From: Paracyclopina nana
Taxonomy: Eukaryota > Arthropoda > Copepoda > Cyclopoida > Cyclopettidae
Direction of reading: 5' to 3'
Assembly (NCBI GenBank): GCA_019096065.1
Contig: JAGUCH010000001.1
Coordinates: 9,114,001-9,178,000, forward strand
DNA: 64,000 nucleotides
Part shown: one piece after another, positions 22,445-36,200 of the stretch
Layout: every line of letters begins with the position of its first letter
Numbering within the stretch: the first letter of the stretch is position 1
The notes under the pieces: generated by a model
What the model was told of the DNA's origin: nothing
What the model saw: only the letters and a program-made list of their open reading frames with translations
Database searches by the model: none
Program-made: the position numbers and the translations under genes

Positions 22445-22650
22445 TTCGAAAACTAAATCGGCGCAGTGCAAGCAATGAAGTATTATGCAAACAAAATTAG
22501 TACCGAGTATCAAGGCCGAAGGGCTGACCTTGGGGGTTTTTTTAAAGCCCCGTTGTCTCTTCTTTTCGACAGATTGCTGGCAAAGCAAAACAACTATGCA
22601 AATCCTAATGTAATTGGCTATATATTTTCCAGGCCTCGTAAGAAGCAAAA

Positions 22651-25600
22651 ATGGAGGACGAGATGAGCAACGTTACCGATATGGCTGCAGTCAATGATGT
22701 TGTTTCCGTCAATGCCACCGAGCTCCCACCAGACATGAAGTTCAATTCAGGCCACGTGGTCTCCATAGTTGGCTACAGCTCGCTGTTCTTGGTCAGCTCG
22801 GTGGCCAACTCAACGGTGTTGATGATCCTGGTTCGGAGGTACAAGAAGACCAAGTCCAGAGTCAACCTGCTGCTGATTCACCTGGCCATCGCAGATCTTT
22901 TTGTGACCTTTCTCATGATGCCCCTGGAAATAGGCTGGGCCTCAACGGTCATGTGGCTGGCCGGAGATTTCCTGTGCAGATTCTTCAGTTTTTTCAGAAT
23001 ATTCGGGCTGTTCCTCAGCTCAAATATTCTGATATGCATCTCCATGGACAGATTTTACGCCATCGTATGTCCTCTGTCAACTGGAACAGCCACCAGAAAC
23101 ATGAAAATTCTTCTCACCACAGCTTGGGTCCTCAGCATTTTGTGTGCTTTGCCTCAGGTATGTCCTGTGCTCAGGCTGCTTAGGCGTATCTGCGCAGAGT
23201 AAATCGAGCGAGGAAAGCAATTTTGTGTAGCCTAATTTGGATGCATTTGTAGAACTAGTATTTTTTCAAACTGAAGAAAGGCACAAAACATGCAGGCTAT
23301 TTCGGCCCTAATTGTTGAAGAAGAAGCATATGCTGGTGAGTACAGAGATAAATGGCTGAAAAAAGAGCCAGTTTGTCGGAATCGTTGCTTCAAAATGCAT
23401 GTAATGGGAAAGCAGGATCACGAGATACGAGCGCTAGGCGAAGCCTAGTACACTTCAAGGAAGTTGTGCAGAAAACTGCTATGGCGGTTCAATCTTCTTA
23501 AGCGTGGTATTTAGGGGGAGTGGAAATGTGACACGAGCAGCTAGTGCTCAATCGTGCAAAATAGGGATACTTTGCATAACAAATTGCCATCCTAGATCTC
23601 ATTCTGACAAGCCGTTTGTTGTAAATTTCAGGTTTACATATTCCACGTCGCAGCCCATCCAATGCACACTTGGTACACACAGTGTGTGACTTTCGGCTCT
23701 TTCCCGAGCGAGGCATGGGAGAAAGCCTACCTCATTTTCGGAATGGTGATGATCTATTTCCTGCCCCTAGTGGTTATTGTAGTCACTTACTCCATTATAC
23801 TCTTCACCATATACCAGAAAAGTCGACCAGGTAAGCGGGGTGATTTATGTACGTGTGTCTGGTCAATTTGCGATCTGCAATCATTATTTCGCCACCCCTT
23901 CAACTCTGATTGCTGATGCATATACAATAATGTACGTGGCTTTTCACTCGTAATGAGAAAAATCCTTTGAGCGCGAAATAAATGAGGCCTCCAGACGGGG
24001 AAAAATCTACTTTTTCATGCAGAAGCTAGAAATAACACACGCGTAATTAGCCTCGCTGTGTCACATTATGCTCGTCACGCGATGAGCATCATTGAAAGCA
24101 TCTTTTGAGGTCACGAATGCACCACCAACTTGCTCATGCTATCTTTCGTGGATTTTTATTAATACTTCACTTCAATTTTCCTGCTTTCGGTTCGGTCAAT
24201 TTTCTCAGCCAGAAATAAAAAAATGCAAAATTCAAAGTGAAAACTGTGAACGAAATCTTAACCATTTATATGCTTTGAAACTTTGATAGGTGCAATTTTG
24301 CAAATGTCAACTTCGTGACTTCTCCGCTTTTCGTCTTCCAAATCTCCAGTAATGTGACCTTTAAATAGTGAAAACGACAAAAACAAACGATAATCATCTC
24401 GATTGCAACTCGAGTTAGTGTCGCAAAAGAAGAAGTTGACTCTAAGGAAGCCTCAGAAGCCTGAAAGCTTTTTTATGTCTCTTTTACTTACTCGGCTACA
24501 GGCATGTGTCATAAAGCAAAAATGCTGTTTTAAAGCCTGCTGAGCTTCTCTACAAGCTTTCAGCATAATTGAATTGCGCGTTGTTTTGAGGGGAAGAATT
24601 AAAAAATTTTCATCATTTTTGTTTGGCAAGGCACACTTCAATCTATTAGTTTCCGATGTTACATACCAACCAACGTAGTAATTGTATTTTTGAATCCACT
24701 TTAATTGATTGATTTTCAGATAATAATGGATCTCAGTCTGGTGACGGGTTACGTCGTTCAGGGGCTGGTGTGTTGAACCGGGCCCGTGCTCGTACCTTGA
24801 AAATGACAGTTGTTATCGTGCTGGTTTTCATCTTTTGTTGGACTCCATATTACATAATCACTTTATGGTAAGTCTATTGCACAGTCTGAAGGACTTGATT
24901 TCCTTTGAATGCTAGGTTGCATGCAATTCAATTATGGTTCGGAAGCTTCAATAGATTGCTAGCTTTGCTTGGGTTTACATAAGTCTGATGATGATTCGGC
25001 ATTCCTCTTTTCATGTGCAATACACGAGATGATACTGAACCTGACTCACGACGATGATCAATCAACCGCAGCAATAAAAATATTTTAAGGATCTCGATGC
25101 CCCTTTGGATACTCGATGGACCTTGTTGACAATTGAGTTTGCTCAATTGGGTTGACTAAACCAATAGAGAACAGCAAATAATACGCTAGAAATGGTGTAA
25201 TTCATCTGCAATAGTTATTTAAAATGAATAATTAGTAGCCTAGCATGTTATATATTCAGGCTCCCTTTTGGCCTTTCAATTCGTCAGCAAAAGTAGAAAG
25301 AAAAAGCAACCTATGCAGCTTTGCTTTTGTTTGTTAAAAACCACGATGCAAGCTGGGCCAGAGCAAATGCAAACCACCACGAAAACAGCTTTTGTGAGTG
25401 CGAGCTGGAGTCGTCAAGAAAAAGCTGATGATCTCAGCACAAAGAGTCACCCTGAACTACAAATGAATTTGTACATCAGCGATAGACCTTTCTACTTGTA
25501 GGAAAAGGACTGCAGAGTTTTCGTAAGGCTAGGACTTTTCCGAGAGTCCTAACAGAGAAAATAAAATATCTAGAATTAGTTGGCTAATGACAACTATAAC

Positions 25601-27103
25601 GTCACAAATCGAGTATGCACGAATGCCTACTTTGCTTTCTTTTACACTCTGAATAATACAACGTGTTAATGCACAAACTGGGGACGATCAATAAAGTGTA
25701 ATTACAATTTCAGGTTCTTTTTGGACAAAGAGTCCTTCCAACATTTGGACCAGAGAATTCAGCGAGGCTTATTCATATTTGCCTGCACCAACTCTGTCAT
25801 GGATCCCATAGTCTATGGGTTTTTCAATTTGCGCAAAAGCAACTCGAATAGAAATCAGGTGCGTATCGCTCATTACAATGTCTTTATAGCTGTTTGCGGC
25901 TTACAAATTGGACACTCTACTTGATGATATTAGATGGGTGTAAAAAGCAGGGTTAAATGATGTGTAATGTAGTCAGTGTATTTTTGTAGTACGTTTTTCT
26001 TGAGTGTTCCTAATCCTGAGGGTGTATTTTAAAAAACAGAAGGGAACATCATTTTTGAGCTCTCCATTTAATTTTGCCAATCCAAAAAATGCAGACTATG
26101 GCTCACCACATGACTCACAGAAGATTGCTCAATGGGAGCAATTCGCGTCTTGAGACCTTTGTGACAACCTCAGAGGCTGATAGGCGAAATTCAGCAGCCT
26201 ACAGAACAGTAATTAAATTACCTTCCTAATGCAGAGCACGTTTTTCATGGTGTACATTATTTCCCCCAATTTATGCTACGTACATGAATGTGAAAAGCTG
26301 CCGTTTCGGATTTCTTCTTCTGCTATCTTGTCTCCTTCACAAAACCATTTTTAAAAAGGCTTTCTTTTGATGTTTTGTTGTACGCAGAGAAAGCTTGAGC
26401 ACAGAAGAAGGTAATGCAAAAAGAGCGCCTCTAATTTGCTTTTACCTTCTGGCTTTTGCTGGTGAAACCGAGAAAGTTTTGAATAAAAACCCTATACCAT
26501 GAAGTTGCAAGAATGCTTTTCAAAGTCAGACACTATTTTAAGTTTTGATCTCACCTAAATCCCCCCAAAAAATTTCGCCAGGCTACTAAAAAAGGCTTCA
26601 ATTCAGCATGCCGATTGCTTTCTGGTGTGATAATCACACGTGTATACTTCCAATGCATTTTGTGCAAGTAAATGAGAAATACTGATCGCAATTGTATCTG
26701 CACATTCATCAATCTCACAAATCATTTTTTCCGCATCATCAGTCACAATTGTTGTCATCATTATTTCAATCTCGTTCTCTCCACGAGAGCCCCTTCATGC
26801 TTTATGTGCATTCAATGCTGATTGTGATTTTGTGATAATTTCATATAGCTTCTCTTCGAAATAATTCTTTACTTCTTGTGTCGTGAAACTAAAGCTGCAG
26901 AGCAAGTATTTCTGATTTGCACACCCCCATTTAAAAGTGCCTTTGTAGATGCGAACAATTTATTTTAAGTCTGCCTGTACTTTCAGCACACAATGGTTGG
27001 ACAAAATACTCTAGCTGTTCCAAATGGCCGCGGAATGAACGTGAGACGGCATTCGGCTGATCCTGGATACGGAAAGCATACGATGGTGGACAATAACCTG
27101 TGA
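22651..27103 (+). CDS. AKH/ACP/corazonin-class (GnRH-superfamily) peptide GPCR, 6 coding exons, 409 aa
   Basis: Class A neuropeptide receptor expected at the plasma membrane, coupling to an adipokinetic-hormone-like, ACP or corazonin peptide. Coding exons: 22651-23157, 23632-23830, 24720-24867, 25714-25858, 26095-26208, 26987-27103; 1230 nt, in frame. Evidence: TM1-TM3 with HLAIADLFVTFLMMPLEIGW and a CRFFSFFRIFGLF TM3 run; second extracellular loop FHVAAHP..WYTQCVTFGSFPS; TM6 TLKMTVVIVLVFIFCWTPYY; TM7 FIFACTNSVMDPIVYGFF with DPxxY. The DRY box is DRF. N-terminal sequons (NVT, NAT) suit an extracellular tail. The last two exons encode a Ser/Thr/Arg-rich cytoplasmic tail. The ATG lies 18 bases after an acceptor, so a 5' UTR exon is upstream. 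Long introns (0.5-0.9 kb). Which of the three peptide receptors this is cannot be settled without a tree; ACP or AKH type seems closest. Confidence 0.93.
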
Positions 27104-27166
27104 GTTATCGAACGTGCGGTGGGAAAAATCAAATATCGTTGTTATTTGTAAAGGAAAACCAAGCTC

Positions 27167-27172
27167 AATAAA
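27167..27172 (+). promoter_or_regulatory. Polyadenylation signal of the GPCR gene
   Basis: AATAAA 64 bases after the GPCR stop codon. The convergent sushi/Ig gene ends 70 bases further on. Confidence 0.6.
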
Positions 27173-27231
27173 ATGTTTACTACATGTCCACCCAATTTCC
27201 ATAGGTACAGTATAAACGGTTTTTGGCACAC

Positions 27232-27237
27232 TTTATT
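27232..27237 (-). promoter_or_regulatory. Polyadenylation signal of the sushi/Ig gene
   Basis: Minus-strand AATAAA beginning 6 bases past the stop codon at 27243. If used, the 3' UTR is very short and the two convergent transcripts barely overlap. Confidence 0.45.
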
Positions 27238-27242
27238 ATTGC

Positions 27243-30200
27243 TCATTTTATATAAACCCTCTGCAAGATAAACACCGCTAATCCAGATACCAAGAATATG
27301 CTCCTGGAAACAAGGGACTTTGAACTCGAGGCTGTATACGGAGCGTCCTTGGGGTATACTTCATTTTCATGTACTTTGGGCATATTTTTCCTCCACTTGT
27401 TCTCATCAAGCTCCACTGGGCTTTTGTCGCTGTTGTGTGGCACAAAAACGTTGTCATAGTTGAGAGGCCTGATTGGCTCCTCAGGCTTGTTGCTATTCAC
27501 TTCAATTTTGCCAGAAAAAATGGCGGATTGGGTCAGCTCAGGATGCATAAATGCAGGGTCACTCAAAACTTCCTGGGTAATCTGAAACTCCGGATACTCG
27601 TAGTAGTAATTTTCGTCATCATACTCTTCGTACTCTTCCTTCTTATCAACTGAGTTGGTATTATCCTCCTCTTCGAATTCGTCCTCTTCTCTGTCAATTT
27701 GGTTGTCTACTTGAACATCAATCTCTAAGGGATCCGGATTGAGGGTGGTGGAACTAGTCGTGCTAGTGCTCGTGGTCTCCACCACAATTGGCTCAACGTT
27801 GACTGTCACCAAGTTAAACACAGGCTTGATGACAGCCTCGTTGATGGCCTCGCATCGCAACTGTGCACCATCATCTTGAAAAGTGGGAACAAATGTGATC
27901 TGGAATTGACGGAGGAGAGAAATGATACATTAGGAACACAAAGAACAGAAAGTGAAAAACTCAGAAAGCCAATCTGAGAATCAATACTAACTTGGGCAGT
28001 AACAATGTCTTGGCCTTGGCGACCTGCTAGGCTTTCCAAAATGGTTGTTCCACGCACCCAGTTGAGGGTTGCTGGAGGGTTGCCCTCTTTCGTGAGACAG
28101 GTTAATACATAGGGCGTGTCTGGTACCCAATACGTGCCTGGTTCGGGTGCACCCGAAACATCAGGAATCCCAGGTGGATCTGAAATGAATTCAGTTGCGT
28201 CATCAAATTATCAGATTTTCCTGGTGCTTATTAAAACAGGGCACAGTGGATCAAAAAGCCGATTTTACGCGCATGAGAAATTACGTCAAATCGCAGATTT
28301 CCAATTTTAGCACCCATTTTCAGTTTCTAATTTGTATGACTTTTAGGCTATCTAAAGAGCACAAATTAATGTTTATTGACAGATAAAGATTCAAATTTGG
28401 TGAAGGAAACATAATTTTTGGACAAAAGTTGATTTTGGCAAATTCAGTAGAATTAACAGCAACTTTGTACAATTTGAGCAAAAATTGAATCTCCCATAAC
28501 TTTTGATTCCAAACGACTCCAATTGAGTGACCAAGTAAGGGAAGTCAAGCTTATAGCATAAATTGATAATTCACCAGAATTGGCTGCTCTTACTTGCTCT
28601 CCCGGGTGCCAGGATGGAATATTTTTAGCTTACCGCTAATAAGAAAGAGGTGCTACGTTCATTTCGCGACTTTTTTCCGTGCGCGTGAAATCGGCAAATA
28701 AACCCACTGTGCAGGGTAAGTTTTTGCATCTTTTCCAACCTATTTAGAGATGCCTTGACGACCTTAATTTATACTTTGGCAGATTTGATTTCATGCCTAC
28801 ATTAATTCATTGTCAAATTGGATTTCAGGCATCAATTAAAATGATAGTACCACCATTTTTTGCTAGTTAATTCACTTACAAAAGACCTCGACGTAGTGCG
28901 AATGAATGATAAAGTCGCTTTTTGCATCGAAGCCAGAGCATTCAACGACCAATTTGCGCACACCATATTCAATCTGGCCTGGATTCAAGAGAAACTCTCC
29001 CTTCTCCATGAAAGTTGTCACCAGCGAGGTTTCGGAGTTTCGATCTTCTTGATTGATTAATTTCATTTGCAATTCCACGTCCTTTTGATTGGCTGAGCAC
29101 CGGAATTGAGCTGGTTCGTTGAAACGAATGGTGGAAGGTCCACTGATCTTTAATGTTAATTCCACTGGAGCTGGCGTTGAAGGATCTGTCAAAGAAAAAA
29201 GAGGCAATCTAGGAGAAGTCGTTAAAATGCATCAGTATCTGAGTTCCGGCGTGGGATATAGCAAATACAGCGAAACTCTTACACACGCCTAGAGAAGAAA
29301 AGCCTCTTTGAATTTGATCTGAGAAGAAAGCCTTTTACACGTTCCGAATTTGGACTAAAATACTACTTTTAAAAAGCAAAGAAAATATTATTATCAGCTC
29401 ATACATTCTTTACTAGGGATTTGTAGACTTGCGTATTTGGGCTGCATCGTGACACATACATTCTTTGCAAGATAGCATTCAAATTGAGGAAAAACCTGGA
29501 TTTCCGGGCTTGTTAAACGTTTCGTCCTTTGCGCTGCTTCAAGCCATATGCATTTATTCAGCTTTTACAAATCAGTGCCTCAACGCTTAGTTGTGGCTAG
29601 TATTTTGCAAGGAGAGCATTTTCTCACTTAGCTGAGCTTATACTTTATGTGGCAGCTGAGGGCAAAACGTGACACAAATATGGAAAAGATGAATCAAAAT
29701 AATACGACGCCTGCAAAGATGCATGAAACGTGATTCAAAGACCATCGTTCATGATTATCACGATTCAACGCCCACTTTCTTACTTCTCCCCCAAAAGAAT
29801 AAATTAAAGCTAATTTGAAAGCACGGTTGAAAAATTGACTTATAGTAGTGATTTATGAGACTTTTTAGGCTTTAGATTTGGGAGCCTCGTTAATCTTTAA
29901 TGGACTTTTCAGCAGACAATGTATACTCACTTAAAAGTGCCACAAACTTTGTGGCTGATATCAAAATCCTCCTCTCATGGTAGGGATCGGGCACTTGACA
30001 TTCAAACGAGATGTGGTCTCCTAGTTGAGCAGCTCTCATTAAAAGCTGACTGGTCAACGTAAGTGAGCGAGAGGAGACCCAGCCAGAAGCTCCCCTGTCA
30101 TTTTCGTTGTCTCCTCGGGACTCGACCCACTTTTCAATGGGCTCCTCGAGAACGACGAAACCATCCTGGACCAATTCCTCTAGGAGGTTGGAGTGGTGCG

Positions 30201-33200
30201 AAGTCACTTTGAAAGTCAATTTGCTGGGTAGATTGCTCGCAGATGCCTTGCACGTCAGCCTCGCATTAAGGTTGGGTGTGAGTTCATCGGGCCCTTCGAT
30301 AACTAGCCTCTCTGGAGGATCTGCAAGTAGTAAGCCTTCACTCTACAGAACATACTATGCTTCATGTGGAAGACTCATGCCGTTCATTTTTAAATGGTTA
30401 ATTTTTCGATGAAGCAATACAAAAAAAGGAATGGTTAATAGTTTCTAGATCAAGACACTGAGCCACCATTATCGAATATATAAAGTGATCATATGGCATT
30501 CGTCGTGATGATTCAGAGTCGCATAGGGATATGCTTAAATAGATGGAGATATGCTGTGCATTAACACATGGATTAGAGAACATTTTGACGAAGATATGGT
30601 CACATGCTTTAATGAAACTGCGGCCCCTCAAAACTGCAAAGATAAACCAATGAGTTGGCAGCCTGGGCATTCTTGCACCGTTTTTTGTGCTGCAAATCTA
30701 ACCATGCATGCATCACCAGCCCATACAGTAGTTTAGGAAAACTTGATATCTGCTTTTAAATGCATTTTTACACAGCGAATATTGTTCTTCCGCTTTCTGC
30801 TGGCCTAGGTTATCATTATTTTTTCAAGCTAACATTTACGCTGCGGAAAAAGACGAGAAGTGAATATTAATAGACTGCCTCTGATATCATACCATATGAG
30901 TGTACAGAACGAGTATGACCAAGCATAATTCCGCTCTCCATACAGCAAGCAAACACTGGAGTATGTTTCATCATATTTCCACCAAATGACCCGATTAATT
31001 GATATTGAGGGAAAAAGAAGCAGCGAAAAAAAGCTAAGAAGCAAAGTTAATTCAACTGCGGTCCTCTATGCTCAAAATAGAAATTCAAACGAGGCAAACT
31101 TTTATCTTGACGCCAAATCGACAACTTTCAGCCCTTAAGAAAACTAGACTTGACACATCCAGCAGCAGTGTGCAGGGGGAGCAAAAGTCGAAAACAAAGG
31201 CTTCCCTTTAGTAGCATTGAATAAATGAACTCCTGCACTAATGAGTAGGAACGAAATTAGTCGCTGCTGCTTTACAAATTCTTTCAAAAGTGCAAGCTCA
31301 GAGCACACAACGTACGTACACCGTATAAAGACCATCATCAAGATTACTAGGTAAAATAAACATATGCTCACATCGATTAACATACAATCATTTATGGAAC
31401 TATTTTTGCATGCTCACAACGCATTTCCATTAGCATAGAGGATACATTTTTTATTTTTATGCAGCATGCAGGGAAAGTGACTGGTGGGTGCAACTTATCA
31501 GTCCAGAAACAGCCCTTCTTGATATAATGCGAAACATTATATTCTATCATATATTAATTCAATGATGGGAAAGTATGGCACAGTTCGGAGCAAGCGAGAG
31601 TGCCTACTTGTAATTTTGCTTGTAGTACGTGCGGTAAAAATTGGCTTACGCATAGCTTACCGGTGAGCCGAGTTGAAAAGCTAGAAATATACCAGGTTAT
31701 ATAGAGTTGCATGCGCAAGAGAAGCCCGTTTTCCCCCATTGTTAGTCTCCAATCAAGCTAGGCATATCATCATTAAGGGTAGCGTAAAAATAGGTGTACT
31801 ATACAGCAAGCGTCAATGAAGCTCCAAAAAGCTCAGAAGCATGCACAACTTACAGAGTACATTAAGTTTGATGGCTGAGCTGTCAGCCCGCCTGTCACCA
31901 TGATTTTGCGCTGAGCAGCTGATTTCTGCATCATGGTCCGAGGGCGTTACGACAAAAGAGTGAATATTCTGGAAAGTCTTGGGTCCTGGCCCGAAACTTT
32001 GGCCGTTTTTAAGAAAAGTCAGCGAGGGAATCGGGTTTCCACCCCGAGCAGTGCATCTGAGATCTAGCGTTTGGCCAGCTCGCAAAACAACCGAATTCGA
32101 CCGGGTAACGAGCTCATTGTCCACTCTAACTTTCATGGAAGGTTCACCGGGAGGACCTTGCAATTGCAACAGTATTTTCAGAGGCTAATTTGCCATCAAA
32201 AATCCAACAGTTCGCCTAGCTGGGCTGTTCATTTGAAAATGGGAAAAATGAGGAGAAACATTGCGGGGCTTCAGCTATATATCAGAAGCCCTCTAATAAT
32301 CTCGCTAGAAATGATTGATTGGAAAGTGGGGAAATTTGTCCTCTTTTGCGAGGACATCTAATGTGCATCATCAATTCTTACTTATGCATGTAGGGGCCGT
32401 GTCGTTCCACTTCGAGCCATCGCAGAAGACAGTGCGGGAGCCAATAAGGACAGCGCCCTGGTCGCAGGTGAATTGGTAGACAGCACCTTTCAACAGCTTG
32501 GCAGAAGTTCCGTACGCAATTTGTTGCATTTCGCTCTCGTCGCAGCCTTTCCCTGAAAATTTGAATAGCATTCTTTTTTAAAAGATTATTTCACGCGCTG
32601 AGATAAAAGCAAATGCCTGAATCACTTGTGAAAGGGTCTATATACTCCCTTTTTTCCCTCTCTCGAGCTAAAATGTACTCTTATTTGCTTACTAGCACAA
32701 ACTGGTGGCTCTCTGAGGCTCCATTTCTTGTGGTCCAAGCAATGGTAAACGTGGTCTCCAAGCAGATGAAATGGATTTCGGCATTTATACTTGACCACCG
32801 AGCCACGGTAAGGGCTGACCAGGGTTCGTCTCGCGTTTTTCACGTCCGGAAGATCCCTGACCTCGCAACTTCCCATTTCTGGAGGAGAAAAAAATCAAGA
32901 CCACCGTTCATAATAAAAGCAAGGTCCCAAGGGAAATCAGTGTCGAATGGGACTAATTCGCCGTTATTGTGCTATATGCAGGTCGTAAATGTCGCATTTT
33001 TCATGGTCCTGCACTTTTTATCCGACCAAAAAATAGCCTTACTCGTGCACACTGGCGTAGCTGAGCTCCAAATTCCATTGACGCACTTAATCAATGGCTT
33101 TCCCACCCGCACGTAGTCAGCGTGGCACGTTACGTTGGCCACGAAGACGGCCCCCGATTCCGTTACGGGGGTAACGAGGCCATTTTCCACGACTGGTTGA

Positions 33201-36200
33201 ATGCAAGTGCCTGCAATATAGAAAGAGAGTCACTTTAGCCACCATGATCGTTAATCTGTCTATTCGCTGCAGCGGGGAAGATAACAATCACAAAATGTCA
33301 CGTCAGTCAACAAGTCGATTTTCTGGATTTTCCATTTTTTCCTCCCGCGCGTAGGCGTTCATCTTTAGTCTAGACTACCATCACACTCTATTACACGACT
33401 TGGTAGATAAAACTTTTTCACGCTGAAAAGTACGCGAGTTTACACAGTAGGTAGATAGATAATACCAAGTAAGACTGACAGACAAAAACTTTTCCCTTGT
33501 TGAGATAACTTTTGGCGGAAAAAGCCCCCCAAAAATGATCTTTTTATCTAATACAGATTTTCAGCTTGACTTCACCTCTCCAAGTAGAGGCAAGTTTTCA
33601 ATTGCCTTGCAGGAAAGCAAGTCCCGCGTATGAACGTGCCATCAAATTACTTTTTTCTCATAATATGCTGGTATACTCACGCCCATCTAATACACTCTGA
33701 AAGATCATCCACACCAAGGACTACGGTCGATGAGACATGCAACCTTGCTACCACTCTAATTACAGAAAAAATAAATATCTGCATTTTCTCAACAAGGCCA
33801 TGTTTTTTGTCATGGCATTATGAGAATGCAATGATCATAAAATCCGCCACTTTCTAGACACAACGTAGACTAAACTAGCCTGCTGAAGGGATGATGCACT
33901 CCAATCCAATTTATGCACTGTGTCTCGACAACTATGACACTCTGGAGATCAAAGGAGACTTTTAAATGTCAAATCCTCTGAATGCAACCTGTTTTCATTG
34001 CAGTTTTCCGTCTAAAAATTGAATCACTGTGCTGCTCCAATTGTACCCAAGACCGACATGTCTTCAAGAGAAGAAATGCTATTGTCGAAGAAGGGAAAAA
34101 GTTTTCCTCCTTTCTTCTCCAGAAAATATATGTAATTCTTCACCGTGAACTTTATGATGGGAGACTTGTGGAACAGGTGGACCGAAAAAGATACTTGTTT
34201 GGGAAATTCAGGCCCCCAAAAACCGTGTTTTGACTCCGGAAATAGTGCTCATCGCATAGAGATAAATCTGAAAGCTGATCTTGACGTAATGATGACGGGA
34301 AGAATCATTAAGAGCTGAGAAAACATTTGCCATCAGAACTGGGGCCAGCTTTGCTGAGACTCGCCGCCATATTGCTCTGTATTAGCCACGGTTGGCGAAG
34401 CAACAGCTCCCCCAGCTGATGACCATTCCTATTTAGCAGATTACTTTTGTCCTGATCTAAATCACCGAAGCAGCATTGCAGATAGATTCTTCGCCGGTGC
34501 GGTGCCAAAGAATGGTGCAGTAAAAGCCCAGAAAAACCAGCTTATCCTCGCGAGCACTTTATGATCAGCGCCAATTTCTCGCCCAAAATCCGCTATTTCC
34601 ACCTCAGTGTGTGGCAAAATAGCCCCCAATAGCTGAACTAATGACACAAAAGCAGCAGCAGCACACAAGTAATTTCAGACAGTCAATAATTCTTTTGTTT
34701 GTACATAAAAAGTAATTTATGGTCTATTTGCTCCCAATACATATGTCTTGCCTAAAACGGCATTTGCAAAGTTTTGGAAGGATTTAGTAGTTTTTATTGG
34801 TAAACATTAGCAGATTAGTAACTCAACACCTGATGATGCCAACGCTGACAGCCACAGCTAATATACAGCGTACGTACGTCAGACAAAAAATGTCTGAAAG
34901 GTAGGTGCAGCACGGAGCAACAGCAGAGAGTGGGTTCAAGCAGATAGAATGTCACCTCAGGGGGAGGAAAGACAGACCCTTTGTAAACAGAAATCAGAGA
35001 CCTGGGAAGTAGTTTTCATAATCAAGTAGGGTGGAATTTATGGGCCACAAGAGTGAGGAGGTGCAGCTTTCACTTCAGATAAGGTGCTTTCCAAAGAGTG
35101 ATAATTGCAATATATAAGGCCTGCCACCTTTTTTCAAAAGAGTGTACAAAGACTCCACTTAAAAACTTTTGTTTAGGCGCTGAGCTTTTAAAAGTTGCCA
35201 TGCGAGCTAAAAATGTTTTAAATGTTATCTGTATTTACTTAGTGCAGATAAATCAGAAGCAACAGAGCTTTGATCTCCGAAATGAATTACTTCCTGCATC
35301 CTTCGGAATTGCAATGTAAACAAAAAAGGAATCTCTCCTAAATGTGGAACATGCATTAATTTCATTTCACTCTTGGGGCTGGTACTGTAGCTTGTAACAG
35401 TGCAGCCGATAGCATGTTTTTCTCACAGCAGCTGTTTCCCTTGCTTCCTGTTGAACAATTCGTCTTGGTTGAAAATTTGGGCTTTCTTGAGTTATGCTGA
35501 ACATTTGAACAAGAGCTCAAAAGCTATCTTTCAACATTCCCCAGACACCAAATTGTGATTTCCTACTTATGTTTGCGAGCAGTGCTTTTGTGGCCTCATA
35601 AAACCCCTTACTGGAAAATGTATTGAGTACTTGAGAGCAGCTCAAGAAATACCTTGCATTCTTGCTCATTTGCTGACAACGAAGCAGGGCAAAAATAAAC
35701 GAGAAAATTGCCATCAAGTTCACTCCTACGATTTAATTCTGAGAGTACATTCTCCATGAGCTAGGCAACTGCAATTCAATTATAGCAACCCGTTTTGCGC
35801 ATTATGTCAAATAGGTAGTGCATACCATGTTGGGGTTCCAATGAGTTCTGTAGCTGACATGCTTGTGCATTCTTCGGCTCTTTATTTCTGCAAGAGTGGA
35901 ATTCCAATAGAATGAGTAAAAACAAAAGCTTTCTTGAAAACTTTCGAGTCTTTTCAGTTTGGCTGAAGACTCTTCAATAAATCAGCTCTGCATCGAAGAC
36001 CGTACTTCCCATCTCAAAGCACTTTTTCGTCCACTTTTTGTGGCCATTAAGCAGCTCTAAAAACATGGCCGTGGGATTTCAAAAAACAGAACCGGTTACA
36101 AAAAAAACTCAATCAATTATCCAATCAAATTTTCATTTCTGAAGGAACTCTTCATTTTAAATTGACAGGCTGGGCTTATCTTTCCATCTCGGGCACCCAA

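Larger units (their letters stand above)
16245..22632 (+). other. Probable long 5' intron / intergenic region upstream of the GPCR
   Basis: 6.4 kb of AT-rich DNA. All open frames are short and without splice context. It holds a tRNA-like relic (20314-20411), a perfect 10-bp inverted repeat (21832-21856) and a group of CTCF-like motifs (21605-22444), described separately; I see nothing else. Confidence 0.35.
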
